Origin: Bacteroidales bacterium
GTDB lineage: Bacteria > Bacteroidota > Bacteroidia > Bacteroidales > VadinHA17
Assembly (NCBI GenBank): GCA_003141895.1
Contig: PLNT01000012.1
Span: 72,914 to 136,913 of the forward strand
Length of the DNA: 64,000 nt
Reading direction: 5' to 3'
The notes beneath the pieces are model-generated. The model saw nothing but the letters and a program-made list of their open reading frames with translations. It had not been told where the DNA came from and ran no database searches. A program made the position numbers and the translations under genes. Below, piece after piece: positions 43,501-54,918 of the stretch; position 1 is the stretch's first letter; each line of letters begins with the position of its first letter.

Positions 43501-43716
43501 AACATTCCCTCCGGCAAAAAGCGTGAAGAAATTGCCCATAATCATAAAAACCGGGTTTCCCGGAGGATGCCCCACTTCAAGTTTAAAAACGGAAGCAACG
43601 AACTCACCGCAATCCCAAAGACTTGCAGTAGGTTCAATTGTCGAGAGGTATGTATAGGCTGCGATAATGAATACACCCCACCCCGATATGTTATTGATCA
43701 GCTTGTATTTCTTCAT
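40507..43716 (-). CDS. GT-C type glycosyltransferase, TMEM260-like (DUF2723) with TPR-like C-terminus
   Basis: 1069 aa. About 13 TMs in the first 680 residues. The first loop has the family hallmark [29 protein letters not shown] (in blocks from about 30) with catalytic-type Asp/Glu, and [13 protein letters not shown] later. The soluble C-terminal part (about 700-1069) includes [25 protein letters not shown] and a helical repeat region ([20 protein letters not shown]). The family is annotated as protein O-mannosyltransferase-like/GT117. In Bacteroidota it probably glycosylates exported proteins using a lipid-linked sugar. The acceptor is unknown. Confidence 0.88.
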   Translation of the reverse strand: [1069 protein letters not shown]

Positions 43717-43908
43717 TCTTAATAGTCTTTTTTTGTCCCGAAATGCACTCTAAAATTCAGATGACGAAAATACTTATTTTTTTCGTAACATCGCTAACAA
43801 CATATCCCTCACAATTTTGCTATTTTTGAAGCGTTATTATAAAAACAAGTAATCGATTTCGGACAAATCCTTTTCATTTTTGTTTTAGTATTCTTGTCAC
43901 ACATACTC
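43717..43908. promoter_or_regulatory. Divergent promoter region
   Basis: 192 bp between the glycosyltransferase and peptidase genes. TATTTTTG at 43821-43828 is a candidate -7 box for the rightward gene, but no TTG lies 19-21 bp upstream. Nothing else is seen. Confidence 0.35.
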
Positions 43909-46797
43909 ATGAGATTTAGACAAATCCTTCTTTTACTGGTTTTAATTTTTTTGTCACAAATAATTACTGCTCAATACTATGAGACAGGGCAGGATCCAGC
44001 CTCACTCAAATGGATGCAGATCAAAACCGGCAGGTTTACTGTAATCTATCCTGAAAAATATGGTGCCATGGGAATTGAATATGCCAAGTCACTTGATAAA
44101 GCATACTCAAAGCTTGTGTTGCTTTTCCCTGAAAAGAAATTTAGAATCCCGGTGATAATTCATAATTATACGGTTCAATCAAACGGATATGTCTCCTGGG
44201 CACCAAAAAGAATTGAACTTTATCCTACTCCGGAACAAAACACAATTCCATTATCTGAAGAAGAACAACTTGCAGTTCATGAACTTACACATGTTTACCA
44301 GATGGAGTCTCTGAACCAGGGTTTTTCTAAATACATATCATTCCTGCTTGGAGAACAGTTCACCGGAGTTGTTGCATCTCTTTTGCCAGACTGGCTTCTT
44401 GAGGGTGATGCGGTTTTTGCAGAATCGGCTTTAACTCCCTCAGGCAGGGGAAGAACACCAGCATTTCAAAAGCCTCTTAAAGCCTTGATAGTAGATGGGA
44501 AGAAACCTTATAAGTATGATAAAATACTCAATGGTTCGTACAGGGATTATGTGCCTGATTACTATCAGACAGGCTATCAGATGGTTACGCTCGCCCTGAT
44601 AAAAGATCCCCAGGTATGGAATAAAGTCCAGAATTTTGCAGCAGATCAGCCATTTACAATTAATCCCGTTAACATCAGTCTTTCAAGAAGCACCGGTTTG
44701 CGAAAAAAAACTCTCTGGTATCAAACTTATGATTCTCTGAAAGATATCTGGTCAAAAGATCTCTCTGAAAACAATCCTGTTTCCTACACTCATTTAAATC
44801 CTGATAAACATGGGAAATTTATAAATTACTATTCTCCTGTTTTTGTAAGTGAAGACACTATAATATCCATAAAAACTTCTCTTTCAGATCCGGCTTCGTT
44901 CGTGCTCATTAATACCCGGCTTAAAACTGAGAAGAGAATTCATACTCCGGGACAAATATCTCCATGGTTTCTCACCTATGGAAATGGTAAGCTTGTTTGG
45001 GTTGAGACTGTTCCTGATCCAAGATGGGCGAACCGGGAGTATTCTGTGATAAAACTTATGGATATCAAAAACAAAAAAGTAAAGACCATCTCCCGAAAAT
45101 CAAGATATCTGGCAGCGTCCGTTTCCCCAGACGGACGTGATATAGCTGCAGTAGAAAACACAATCGGTAACGTAAATAATCTGATAATAATTGATGCGAA
45201 ATCAGGAAATTTTAAAGAGTCCGTTCATGTGCCCGGAAACGTTTCTCTCCAGCATCCTCAATGGGGTTCAGGAAGTAAGCAATTAACCTTCATCTTCCTT
45301 TCTGAAGCAGGCGAAGGAATCATGTCGTATAAACCGGAAAGTCATAAATGGAAGACACTAATGCCAGCTGGAAGAAATGATCTCCAATCAGCTTTTCTTA
45401 GAAATGATTCTCTTTTCTTTGTGGGGTCCTCATCGGGAACCGATAATATTTATGTTCAGACGCCTGATAAAAAGATAGTTTCACTGACTAATTCGAAATT
45501 TGGTGTAATTGATGCAATTCCCGGAGGAAATAAGATTTATTTCGGGAATTACACTTTGCTTGGTAATGAAATTTCGAATACGACAACCCTGATTGAAAAG
45601 AGGAATCAAAATATCAGCACTTCATCATTTTTAATCAACAAATTCAATATTAAAAAACATGATAGTCCTGATAGCACCAGTTCCATATATACTCCTGAAC
45701 CCTATAGAAAATGGCAGCACCTTTTCAGGTTTCACAGTTGGATGCCTTTTTATGTAGATATCTCACAATTGAATATTGATCCGGCAAGCATCAGACCTGG
45801 TGTTACTGTTCTCACTCAAAACACATTAAGCAGTCTCATCTCAACAGTAGGATATGAGTATTCATCTGAGAAACGGAACGTATTTCACACACATGTTAAA
45901 TGGAGCGGATGGTACCCGGTTTTTGAATCACAACTCGATTACGGAGCGCTTCCTGTCATAAACAAATTAGCTGAAGATGTTGCAAATCCATCTGTAATAA
46001 GGCCTAATTTGAGCTTCCTGAATACGATCTCTCTGCCACTTCAGTTTACTACGGGCAAATTTTCTGAGTTTATTCAGCCTTCCTTTACAGTTAATTATAT
46101 AAACCAATATATCTACATTAAGGAAAAAGGAACTTATGATTATGGCCAGACTATCATGACAGGAAGAATATATTTTACAAATTATCATGTATCTGCTCTC
46201 CGTGATATATATCCCAGATGGGCGCAGGTAATTGATTTTAACTACTGTTTTGCTCCATTCGACAGGTCAATTTACGGATCAGAAATATCACTAAAAACTG
46301 CCTTTTATTTCCCTGGACTATTTCCCAACAACGGCATAAAAATCAGGATTGAAACTGATAAACAGGAGTCACAGAAATACCTTTACGGAAATTTTTCGTC
46401 GCTCCCAAGAGGATACTCAAATATAATAGCCAAAGGAATAACTTTTCTATCTGCAGATTATGCCTTTCCACTGGTTTACCCCGATTTTAATGTGGCAAGT
46501 CTTCTTTACTTAAAAAGAATCCGGACCTCATTTTTTTATGACTATGCTCAGGGACCAGGTAATTCATTATATAAGGTTACCTCAAAGGGACTTGTTCCGT
46601 TTTATAATAGCCCTGAGAATGAATCGTTTAAATCATTCGGAATTGAGTTGCTTGCAGATTTTCATGTTTTCAGGATTCCCTATATGATATCAGGAGGAAT
46701 TCAATCCGCATGGAAAAATATAAATGGATCTCCCACAATCGGATTTCTTTTTAATATCGATTTGTATGGAATTACTCTGGGAAGAAAAAGGATTTAA
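43909..46797 (+). CDS. Outer-membrane protein with HExxH peptidase, propeller-like and C-terminal beta-barrel domains
   Basis: 962 aa from the ATG at 43909; the open frame begins earlier only with a TTG. Signal peptide to IITAQ. The metallopeptidase domain (about 30-260) has VHELTHVY (H124, E125, H128) and a downstream WLLEGDAVFAES that supplies the third ligand, as in gluzincins of the peptidase MA group. A beta-propeller-like region spans about 290-590 (SVSPDGRDIAAVEN, ILGNEIS-type blades). The C-terminal third is a barrel of amphipathic strands ending IDLYGITLGRKRI. This gives a peptidase anchored by its own barrel. Substrate unknown. Confidence 0.8.
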   Translation: MRFRQILLLLVLIFLSQIITAQYYETGQDPASLKWMQIKTGRFTVIYPEKYGAMGIEYAKSLDKAYSKLVLLFPEKKFRIPVIIHNYTVQSNGYVSWAPKRIELYPTPEQNTIPLSEEEQLAVHELTHVYQMESLNQGFSKYISFLLGEQFTGVVASLLPDWLLEGDAVFAESALTPSGRGRTPAFQKPLKALIVDGKKPYKYDKILNGSYRDYVPDYYQTGYQMVTLALIKDPQVWNKVQNFAADQPFTINPVNISLSRSTGLRKKTLWYQTYDSLKDIWSKDLSENNPVSYTHLNPDKHGKFINYYSPVFVSEDTIISIKTSLSDPASFVLINTRLKTEKRIHTPGQISPWFLTYGNGKLVWVETVPDPRWANREYSVIKLMDIKNKKVKTISRKSRYLAASVSPDGRDIAAVENTIGNVNNLIIIDAKSGNFKESVHVPGNVSLQHPQWGSGSKQLTFIFLSEAGEGIMSYKPESHKWKTLMPAGRNDLQSAFLRNDSLFFVGSSSGTDNIYVQTPDKKIVSLTNSKFGVIDAIPGGNKIYFGNYTLLGNEISNTTTLIEKRNQNISTSSFLINKFNIKKHDSPDSTSSIYTPEPYRKWQHLFRFHSWMPFYVDISQLNIDPASIRPGVTVLTQNTLSSLISTVGYEYSSEKRNVFHTHVKWSGWYPVFESQLDYGALPVINKLAEDVANPSVIRPNLSFLNTISLPLQFTTGKFSEFIQPSFTVNYINQYIYIKEKGTYDYGQTIMTGRIYFTNYHVSALRDIYPRWAQVIDFNYCFAPFDRSIYGSEISLKTAFYFPGLFPNNGIKIRIETDKQESQKYLYGNFSSLPRGYSNIIAKGITFLSADYAFPLVYPDFNVASLLYLKRIRTSFFYDYAQGPGNSLYKVTSKGLVPFYNSPENESFKSFGIELLADFHVFRIPYMISGGIQSAWKNINGSPTIGFLFNIDLYGITLGRKRI

Positions 46798-46806
46798 ACA
46801 ATTCTA

Positions 46807-48222
46807 TTACAGAAGGTTTCGTGCTGAATCTTTTATCAGATCCCAGGCTTTTTCTACATGACTAATAGTCACATTTGTCTGGGCAGTTACCATTCTAAGT
46901 GTATATCTTCCGTTTAAAACTGTATGGCTCAGATATAATTTGCCGGAGTCATTAAGCTGGTGATTTAATTTTTCATTAAGAACATTCAGTTGTTCTTCAT
47001 TATGACCAGCAGGAGCAAATCTGAAACAAACAACGCAAATTACAACAGGTGCAAGTATCTCAAAATCATTTTCTTTAGAAATCCATTGCTCCAGAGTATG
47101 TGCAATATTAATATGTTCACGTATCTTAGCACGGAGACCTTCAACACCAAAAGTCCGGATTACACTCCAGAGCTTCAAAGATCTGAACCTTCTCCCGAGA
47201 GGAACGCCCCAGTCGCGATAATCATTTACTATTCCTCTTGTCCTGGTCTTTAAATATTCGGGAAGTATTTCAAAAGTTTTTATCAGCTTACCCGCGTCTT
47301 TTATAAAATAGGCTGTGCAATCAAAATTGGTGAACATCCATTTATGAGGATTGAACACGAAACTGTCGACATATTCTTTGCCGTCCAGCATCCATTGAAA
47401 TTCCGGTAATATAAGAGCTGTTCCCGCCATTGCTGCATCGACATGTAACCATGCACCGTTTTCGCGGCAGATTTCGCCTATGGCTCTGAGAGGGTCGACT
47501 GCGGTTGTTCCTGTAGTTCCAAGGGTTGCAACAACACAGCAAGGGATAAATCCTTTGCTTTTGTCGGCATTTATTGCTTCCCTCAATTTTTCGGTATCCA
47601 TTGAAAAATCGTCCCTGACTGGTATTTTGATAAGGTTTCTATTCCCTATCCCGCTTATTTTAACTGCTTTTTCAACAGAAGAATGAGTTTGTTCCGAACA
47701 ATAAACTTTTAAAGAACCTGGATTTTGGATTCCCTCAATATTACCTGAAAAATTTGTTGCATTTTCCCTTGCCGTCAGAATAGCGGCGAGTGTGGCAGTT
47801 GATGCAGAATCCTGGATAACTCCTTCAAATCCGGAAGGCAGTCCGATTAAATCTCTCAGCCAGATCATCATTTTCTCTTCCAGCTCAGCTGCTGCAGGAG
47901 AAGTTTCCCATATCATGCATTGCGCCGCAATGGTGGAAGTGATCATTTCTGCAAGAATTGACGCAGGGCTTGTATTTGCAGGGAAATACGCAAAAAAATC
48001 AGGACTCTGCCAGTGGGTTATCCCCGGCATAATTATTTCATTGAAATCCTTCATCAATGAATCGAATGATTCAGGAAATTGAGGAGGATTGTCGGGGATC
48101 ATTTTAAAAATCTCACCGGGTTCGACTGAAGATTTTACAGGCAAACCTGAGACATTTTCCATGTAGCCAGCCATCCATTCAACCAGCTCATGGGCATGTT
48201 TGCGAAATTCATCAGGCGTCAT
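46807..48222 (-). CDS. Pyridoxal-phosphate-dependent aromatic-L-amino-acid-type decarboxylase
   Basis: 471 aa, group II decarboxylase length. PLP-binding Lys294 in FNPHKWMFTNFD, the cofactor-ring Asp262 in WLHVDAAMAGTA, substrate-entry GITHWQSPDFFAYFPAN, and THSSVEKA near 180 are all present. This is the AADC/tyrosine/tryptophan decarboxylase subfamily, producing an aromatic amine and CO2. It lies 8 bp upstream of the stop of atpC but is convergent with nothing and may be read from the atpDC transcript. The exact substrate (Tyr, Trp, Phe or DOPA) is not resolvable by eye. Confidence 0.92.
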   Translation of the reverse strand: MTPDEFRKHAHELVEWMAGYMENVSGLPVKSSVEPGEIFKMIPDNPPQFPESFDSLMKDFNEIIMPGITHWQSPDFFAYFPANTSPASILAEMITSTIAAQCMIWETSPAAAELEEKMMIWLRDLIGLPSGFEGVIQDSASTATLAAILTARENATNFSGNIEGIQNPGSLKVYCSEQTHSSVEKAVKISGIGNRNLIKIPVRDDFSMDTEKLREAINADKSKGFIPCCVVATLGTTGTTAVDPLRAIGEICRENGAWLHVDAAMAGTALILPEFQWMLDGKEYVDSFVFNPHKWMFTNFDCTAYFIKDAGKLIKTFEILPEYLKTRTRGIVNDYRDWGVPLGRRFRSLKLWSVIRTFGVEGLRAKIREHINIAHTLEQWISKENDFEILAPVVICVVCFRFAPAGHNEEQLNVLNEKLNHQLNDSGKLYLSHTVLNGRYTLRMVTAQTNVTISHVEKAWDLIKDSARNLL

Positions 48223-48230
48223 TGATCAAC

Positions 48231-48476
48231 TTATCTTACAGAATCAGCGAGAAGTATCACTTTATTCGCCTTAACTTCAATTACCCCTCCGCTGATCTCG
48301 TATATTATTTCATTGTTTTCTTCATCGATAATCCGTACCGGACCGCCTTCAAGGGTAGAGATAATGGGTGCGTGGTCTTTTAATACCTGAAATGATCCTT
48401 TTTTTCCGGGAACCCTTACTGACTTTATTTCACCTTCAAAAATTTTCTTGTCGGGTGTTATAATCTCTATCTTCAT
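48231..48476 (-). CDS. atpC: ATP synthase F1 epsilon subunit, short form
   Basis: 81 aa: only the N-terminal beta-sandwich is present (ITPDKKIFEGEIKSVRVPGK, GSFQVLKDHAPIISTLEGGP). The C-terminal helical hairpin that inhibits ATP hydrolysis in many bacteria is absent. This short form is common in Bacteroidota. It follows atpD by 34 bp on the same strand. Confidence 0.95.
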   Translation of the reverse strand: MKIEIITPDKKIFEGEIKSVRVPGKKGSFQVLKDHAPIISTLEGGPVRIIDEENNEIIYEISGGVIEVKANKVILLADSVR

Positions 48477-48510
48477 AACTTAATAACCAGGTATATAATT
48501 TCAGAAGTTA

Positions 48511-50235
<1,725 letters not shown>

Positions 50236-50817
50236 ATGAAAAAGTTGATGATCACATTTATTATTGTGGTTTTCGTCATTATTAATGTAAAAGGTCAGGT
50301 TACCAAAATCGGAGGCGGACTGGGCCTGAGCAGTGGATTCCCGTTTCATGAACAAACGGCATCTGAAAACAAGAGTGGCGTTATTGCTTTATCTCTGAAA
50401 CATATTCATCAGATAAAGGGCCCTCTTTTAATGTCACCTTCATTCTACTTTTTTTTCCCTCATGTCACAAAAGCTGGGTATGATAGGACCAGTGTCACTT
50501 CAATGATGTTTGATATTAATTTTCAGTATGTATTCAACCAACTTGACCGGTTTGAGATTTATGGATTGGCAGGACCGGATTTTTTAGTCGCATGGAAAAT
50601 AGATAAATTTGAAGGATCAGTTACAAATAAAGAGAAGGACAGGCTTTTCGGTATAAATCTGGGAATAGGGACACATGCTAAAGTTACCGATCTGCTTTAT
50701 GTTTACGGTGAGGCCAAATATTTGTATAACAATAAATATAATCAGTTTATGCTGAGCGCGGGTGTCCTTCTGAACCTTGACTGGATGAAAAAGCACCAGA
50801 ATGCGGATTTGAACTAA
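50236..50817 (+). CDS. Outer-membrane beta-barrel protein (OmpW/OMP_b-brl-like)
   Basis: 193 aa. Signal peptide to NVKGQ; the mature part is a small 8-stranded-type barrel (VTKIGGGLGLSSGFPFHE, MFDINFQYVFNQLDRFEIYGLAG, LYVYGEAKYLYNNKYNQFMLSAGVLLNL). Length fits an 8-strand barrel. Its stop overlaps by 4 bp the stop of the convergent prenyl synthase gene. Function unknown; structural or adhesin-like roles are possible. Confidence 0.82.
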   Translation: MKKLMITFIIVVFVIINVKGQVTKIGGGLGLSSGFPFHEQTASENKSGVIALSLKHIHQIKGPLLMSPSFYFFFPHVTKAGYDRTSVTSMMFDINFQYVFNQLDRFEIYGLAGPDFLVAWKIDKFEGSVTNKEKDRLFGINLGIGTHAKVTDLLYVYGEAKYLYNNKYNQFMLSAGVLLNLDWMKKHQNADLN

Positions 50818-51788
50818 TTATTTCTCCCGATCAGAGAATTTGCGATGCCTGAAAGTTCCGTCTTGCGTTCCTTTGGTGCATCCAATCTTTCAAGCAACTC
50901 AAATGCTGAGTTAATATAGTCACTTGCAAGGCTTTCTGAAATACTCTTGATGTTAAGCTGATCGTATATTCTCACTACTTTTTTCACTTTTGTATCAGGG
51001 TCAAAATCCTTTAAGCTGAAAAGCTCATGGATCTGTCGGGCCTGTTCAAATGATGCTATTTCAAGAGCTTTTACAAGCATAAATGTTTTCTTGTTTGAAA
51101 TAATATCACCACCCATAATTTTGCCAAAGACTTTAATATCTCCATAAATATCAAGAAGATCATCCTGAATCTGGAATGCCATACCAAGGTTTCTGCCAAA
51201 CTCATAGAGCAGTTCCGAATCTTTATCATCCGCTCCTCCCATTATTGCACCGATTTTGGCAGATGCTGCAAGTAAGGCTGCAGTTTTCAGCTCAATCATT
51301 CGCAAGTATTCTTCAATCGAAACTATTGCAGCTTTCTCAAAATCTATGTCAAGTTGCTGCCCAACACAAACTTCAATAGCAGCTTTGTTAAATACTTTAA
51401 ATACTTTAAGAAGGTAGCGGGAGGACGTCTGCAGAAAACATTCATTTGAAATAAATGCCATTACATCTCCTGAAAGGACCGCCTGGTTAATGTTCCATTT
51501 ACTATGAACTGTAGGCACATTTCTTCTTACTGGTGCATTGTCCATTATATCATCATGGACGAGGGTGAAATTATGAAATACCTCAAGCCCTGTGGCCGGA
51601 ATTACTGCTTCATCAATCTTATCGCTGTAAAGATTGCAGGCCATCAGGGCCAAAACAGGACGCAGTCTTTTCCCGCCAATTGATAGTATATACTTAACCG
51701 GATCATTCAGCTTTTCTGCTTCCTCGTTATAAGAAAGATTCAGAATAGCTTTATTGACCATTTTCTTTAGCTCAGACTGAGTAAACAT
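50814..51788 (-). CDS. Polyprenyl diphosphate synthase (trans-isoprenyl, geranylgeranyl/octaprenyl type)
   Basis: 324 aa. First Asp-rich motif LVHDDIMDNAPVRR (DDxxD) and second motif QIQDDLLDIYGD; the isopentenyl-PP site is GGKRLRPVLALMAC. Condenses IPP with allylic diphosphates to make quinone or carrier prenyl chains. Located between atpG and atpD, on the same strand as the atp genes, 34 bp from atpG, so probably co-transcribed with the ATP synthase. Confidence 0.93.
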   Translation of the reverse strand: MFTQSELKKMVNKAILNLSYNEEAEKLNDPVKYILSIGGKRLRPVLALMACNLYSDKIDEAVIPATGLEVFHNFTLVHDDIMDNAPVRRNVPTVHSKWNINQAVLSGDVMAFISNECFLQTSSRYLLKVFKVFNKAAIEVCVGQQLDIDFEKAAIVSIEEYLRMIELKTAALLAASAKIGAIMGGADDKDSELLYEFGRNLGMAFQIQDDLLDIYGDIKVFGKIMGGDIISNKKTFMLVKALEIASFEQARQIHELFSLKDFDPDTKVKKVVRIYDQLNIKSISESLASDYINSAFELLERLDAPKERKTELSGIANSLIGRNN

Positions 51789-51822
51789 GTAAATTGTATT
51801 ACAACCTGATGATCAAATAATC

Positions 51823-52710
51823 TTATCCTCTGAGCGCTTCTGCGCCACTTACCACTTCGAGTATCTGATTTGTAATAGCAGCCTGCCTGGCTTTGTTATA
51901 CTGAAGTGTAAAATCGCGAATCATAGTTGTTGCATTATCTGTTGCCTTATGCATTGCAGTCATTCTTGCACCATGCTCTGCTACGAATGAATCAAGAACT
52001 GCTTTATAGAACTGAATCTTTAATGATTTTGGAATCAGTTCCTGTATGATCTCCTCTTTGTCAGGTTCATATATATAATCTGTAGGAGTGATTTTTCGAT
52101 TTCCGGTTTGAGGAATGGTTTCAACTGGCAAAAACGCTTCATCAGTAAGGTTCTGAACAGCTGCATTTTTAAACTGGTTATAAATCAGTTCTACCCTGTC
52201 AAATTCCAAAGCTGCAAAACTCTCCATAATCTGTTCAGCCACTACACTGACATTATTGAATGTCAGTTCATTATACAGATTGTTCTGTTCAGGCAGCATA
52301 CTTACCTTTTGTTTTCTGAAATAATCAAAACCTTTTTTCCCGATTGCCAGAAGTTTCAGATTACCCTTCTGGAACTGATCAAAATATTTCTCAGAAATGG
52401 CTTTCCTGGTTTCGTTTATGACGTTTGTATTGAAAGCTCCACAGAGTCCCCTGTTAGAAGTTATTACAATTAACAGGACTTTTTCAGGGGCAGAAACCCT
52501 GCCATAAACGTTTTCAACTTCAGAATCTGAAAGACTAAGTGACAGATCGACCAGCAAGTCATGCAATTTATTAGCATAAGGCCTCAATTTCACAATTTTG
52601 TCCTGTGCTTTCCTTAATTTGGCAGCGGATACCATCTTCATGGCAGAAGTGATCTGCCTTGTTGACTTAAATGAAGTAATCCTGATCCTTATTGCCTTTA
52701 AATTCGCCAT
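51823..52710 (-). CDS. atpG: ATP synthase F1 gamma subunit
   Basis: 295 aa. N-terminal helix ANLKAIRIRITSFKSTRQIT and the C-terminal helix with NKARQAAITNQILEVVSGAEAL form the rotor coiled coil. The central Rossmann part has ITSNRGLCGAFNTNVI. Normal length, follows atpA by 30 bp. Confidence 0.97.
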   Translation of the reverse strand: MANLKAIRIRITSFKSTRQITSAMKMVSAAKLRKAQDKIVKLRPYANKLHDLLVDLSLSLSDSEVENVYGRVSAPEKVLLIVITSNRGLCGAFNTNVINETRKAISEKYFDQFQKGNLKLLAIGKKGFDYFRKQKVSMLPEQNNLYNELTFNNVSVVAEQIMESFAALEFDRVELIYNQFKNAAVQNLTDEAFLPVETIPQTGNRKITPTDYIYEPDKEEIIQELIPKSLKIQFYKAVLDSFVAEHGARMTAMHKATDNATTMIRDFTLQYNKARQAAITNQILEVVSGAEALRG

Positions 52711-52739
52711 CTAAAATTCATTTTTCCACATTAACCTGA

Positions 52740-54323
52740 TTATATCGGCTTGTACTTTGCGACTAAATCTTTCGCAACTTTTTCAAGTACATTGGTGATA
52801 TCATCATTAAGCACACCTGCACGAAGACTATCAAGAGTATCCCTATGCTTCAGTTCAAGGAATTCAATAAATTCGATTTCGAAACTTTTCACTTTATTAA
52901 CAGGAACATCTTTTAGAAGACCCATCGTTCCGCAATAAATAATTGCAATCTGTTTTTCAATAGGCACCGGGGCAAACTGTCCCTGCTTCAGTATTTCAAC
53001 GTTCTTGGCTCCTTTATTCAGGATAGCCAGTGTTGAAGCATCGAGGTCGGAACCGAATTTAGAAAATGCTTCAAGTTCACGATACTGTGCCTGATCAACC
53101 TTAAGGGTACCGGCAATCTTCTTCATTGCTTTGATCTGGGCATTCCCTCCTACCCTTGAAACCGAAATTCCCACGTTAATTGCCGGGCGGACTCCAGAGT
53201 TAAATAGTGCAGTCTCCAGGAATATTTGTCCATCGGTAATTGAAATGACGTTTGTTGGTATATAAGCCGAAACGTCACCTGCCTGCGTTTCAATAATTGG
53301 TAATGCAGTAAGCGATCCTCCTCCTTTAACAAGGTGCTTGATAGATTCGGGTATATCGTTCATCTTTCTGGCAACCTCATCCGATTCAATAATTTTAGCT
53401 GCTCTTTCCAGAAGTCTTGAGTGCAGATAAAATACGTCTCCCGGATATGCTTCACGTCCCGGCGGGCGACGAAGCAATAGTGAGACTTCCCTGTAGGAAA
53501 CAGCTTGTTTTGAAAGGTCGTCATAAATTATCAGGGCATCACGGCCCGTATCCCGGAAATATTCTCCGATCGCAGCTCCGGCAAAAGGAGCGTAGAATTG
53601 TGATGCTGCAGGATCAGATGCGGTGGCAAGAACAATAACTGTATATTGAAGTGCACCATGTTCTTCAAGTGTTGCTGCGATATTTGCTACAGTGGAACCT
53701 TTTTGACCAATCGCTACATAAATGCAATAAACCGGCTTCCCTGCTTCAAAATTGCTGCGTTGATTAATAATTGTATCTATTGCAATAGCGGTTTTTCCGG
53801 TCTGCCTGTCGCCAATTATCAACTCTCTCTGTCCACGGCCAATGGGGATCATTGCATCTATCGCTTTGATACCTGTCTGAAGTGGTTGCCGTACCGGTTG
53901 GCGGAAAATAACGCCCGGCGCTTTTCTCTCGAACGGAAGATTAAAAAGTTCACCTTTTACAGGGCCTTTACCATCGAGGGGTTGCCCGGTCGGATTTATT
54001 ACTCTTCCCAATAATCCTTCTCCAACACCCAGGGAAGCAATTCTTCCTGTTCTTTTAACTATATCCCCTTCACGAATCTCCTCTGTCGGACCAAGTAATA
54101 CCGCACCGATATTATCTTCCTCGAGGTTCAGAACAATGGCTTCAATTCCGTTTTCAAATTCAATCAGTTCATTTGATTCTGCATTTGAAAGTCCATAAAT
54201 ACGGGCTATCCCGTCACCTACCTGAAGCACTGTTCCAACTTCTTCCAGTTCAACCCCGGTTTGTATACCTTCAAGCTGTTGTTTTAGAATTTTTGAAACT
54301 TCTGCCGGTTTAATATTTGCCAT
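52740..54323 (-). CDS. atpA: ATP synthase F1 alpha subunit
   Basis: 527 aa. P-loop GDRQTGKTA, the arginine-finger region [15 protein letters not shown], and [14 protein letters not shown] are all present. Starts 35 bp after atpH's stop. Standard length and motifs. Confidence 0.98.
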   Translation of the reverse strand: MANIKPAEVSKILKQQLEGIQTGVELEEVGTVLQVGDGIARIYGLSNAESNELIEFENGIEAIVLNLEEDNIGAVLLGPTEEIREGDIVKRTGRIASLGVGEGLLGRVINPTGQPLDGKGPVKGELFNLPFERKAPGVIFRQPVRQPLQTGIKAIDAMIPIGRGQRELIIGDRQTGKTAIAIDTIINQRSNFEAGKPVYCIYVAIGQKGSTVANIAATLEEHGALQYTVIVLATASDPAASQFYAPFAGAAIGEYFRDTGRDALIIYDDLSKQAVSYREVSLLLRRPPGREAYPGDVFYLHSRLLERAAKIIESDEVARKMNDIPESIKHLVKGGGSLTALPIIETQAGDVSAYIPTNVISITDGQIFLETALFNSGVRPAINVGISVSRVGGNAQIKAMKKIAGTLKVDQAQYRELEAFSKFGSDLDASTLAILNKGAKNVEILKQGQFAPVPIEKQIAIIYCGTMGLLKDVPVNKVKSFEIEFIEFLELKHRDTLDSLRAGVLNDDITNVLEKVAKDLVAKYKPI

Positions 54324-54358
54324 ATTATATCTACTTAAAAATCTTTACTTGTAATTCT

Positions 54359-54910
54359 CTAGTTGGGAGTTATTATACTTCCAATAAGTTCCTTTTTTAT
54401 TTTACGAAGTTTGTTTTTTATACTTGCATCAATGTAACTGTCATCAATCTGCAGAATAAAACCACCAATAATTTCAGGATCGATATTTTCTTTAAGATCA
54501 ACTTTTGTTTTGAAAATATTCGAAATAAGTTCAGTTATTTGTTTTTTTACTTTGTCATCCACTTTAACTGCCGTGGTCAGAACAGAATCAGTTATTCCCT
54601 TATATTTCTTGGTTTCATGTATAAAATTTCGAGCGATAGCCGGAATAAAGCTTTCTCTTCCGTTTTTCACAATGAGATCAATCAAAGAGAGTGTGATCTG
54701 CTCAACATTGCCCTCCAGCATTTTATGAAATATATCTTCTTTTTTTGAAGGTGGGATTATTGGGCTATGGAGAAACTCCATGGTTTCATCTGTTTTACAT
54801 ATCTCCGAAATGAAAATCATATCCTGATTAACGTTATCAAGAATCTTTTTTTCAAGAGCTGATTGAAATATTGCCCTTGAGTATCTTACAGATATTTTAC
54901 TGTCGTTCAT
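54359..54910 (-). CDS. atpH: ATP synthase F1 delta subunit
   Basis: 183 aa. N-terminal helical domain ISVRYSRAIFQSALEK and the C-terminal OSCP motif EIIGGFILQIDDSYIDASI followed by KNKLRKIKKEL. Joins F1 to the b-subunit stator. 8 bp from atpF. Confidence 0.95.
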   Translation of the reverse strand: MNDSKISVRYSRAIFQSALEKKILDNVNQDMIFISEICKTDETMEFLHSPIIPPSKKEDIFHKMLEGNVEQITLSLIDLIVKNGRESFIPAIARNFIHETKKYKGITDSVLTTAVKVDDKVKKQITELISNIFKTKVDLKENIDPEIIGGFILQIDDSYIDASIKNKLRKIKKELIGSIITPN

Positions 54911-54918
54911 TACGGTAA

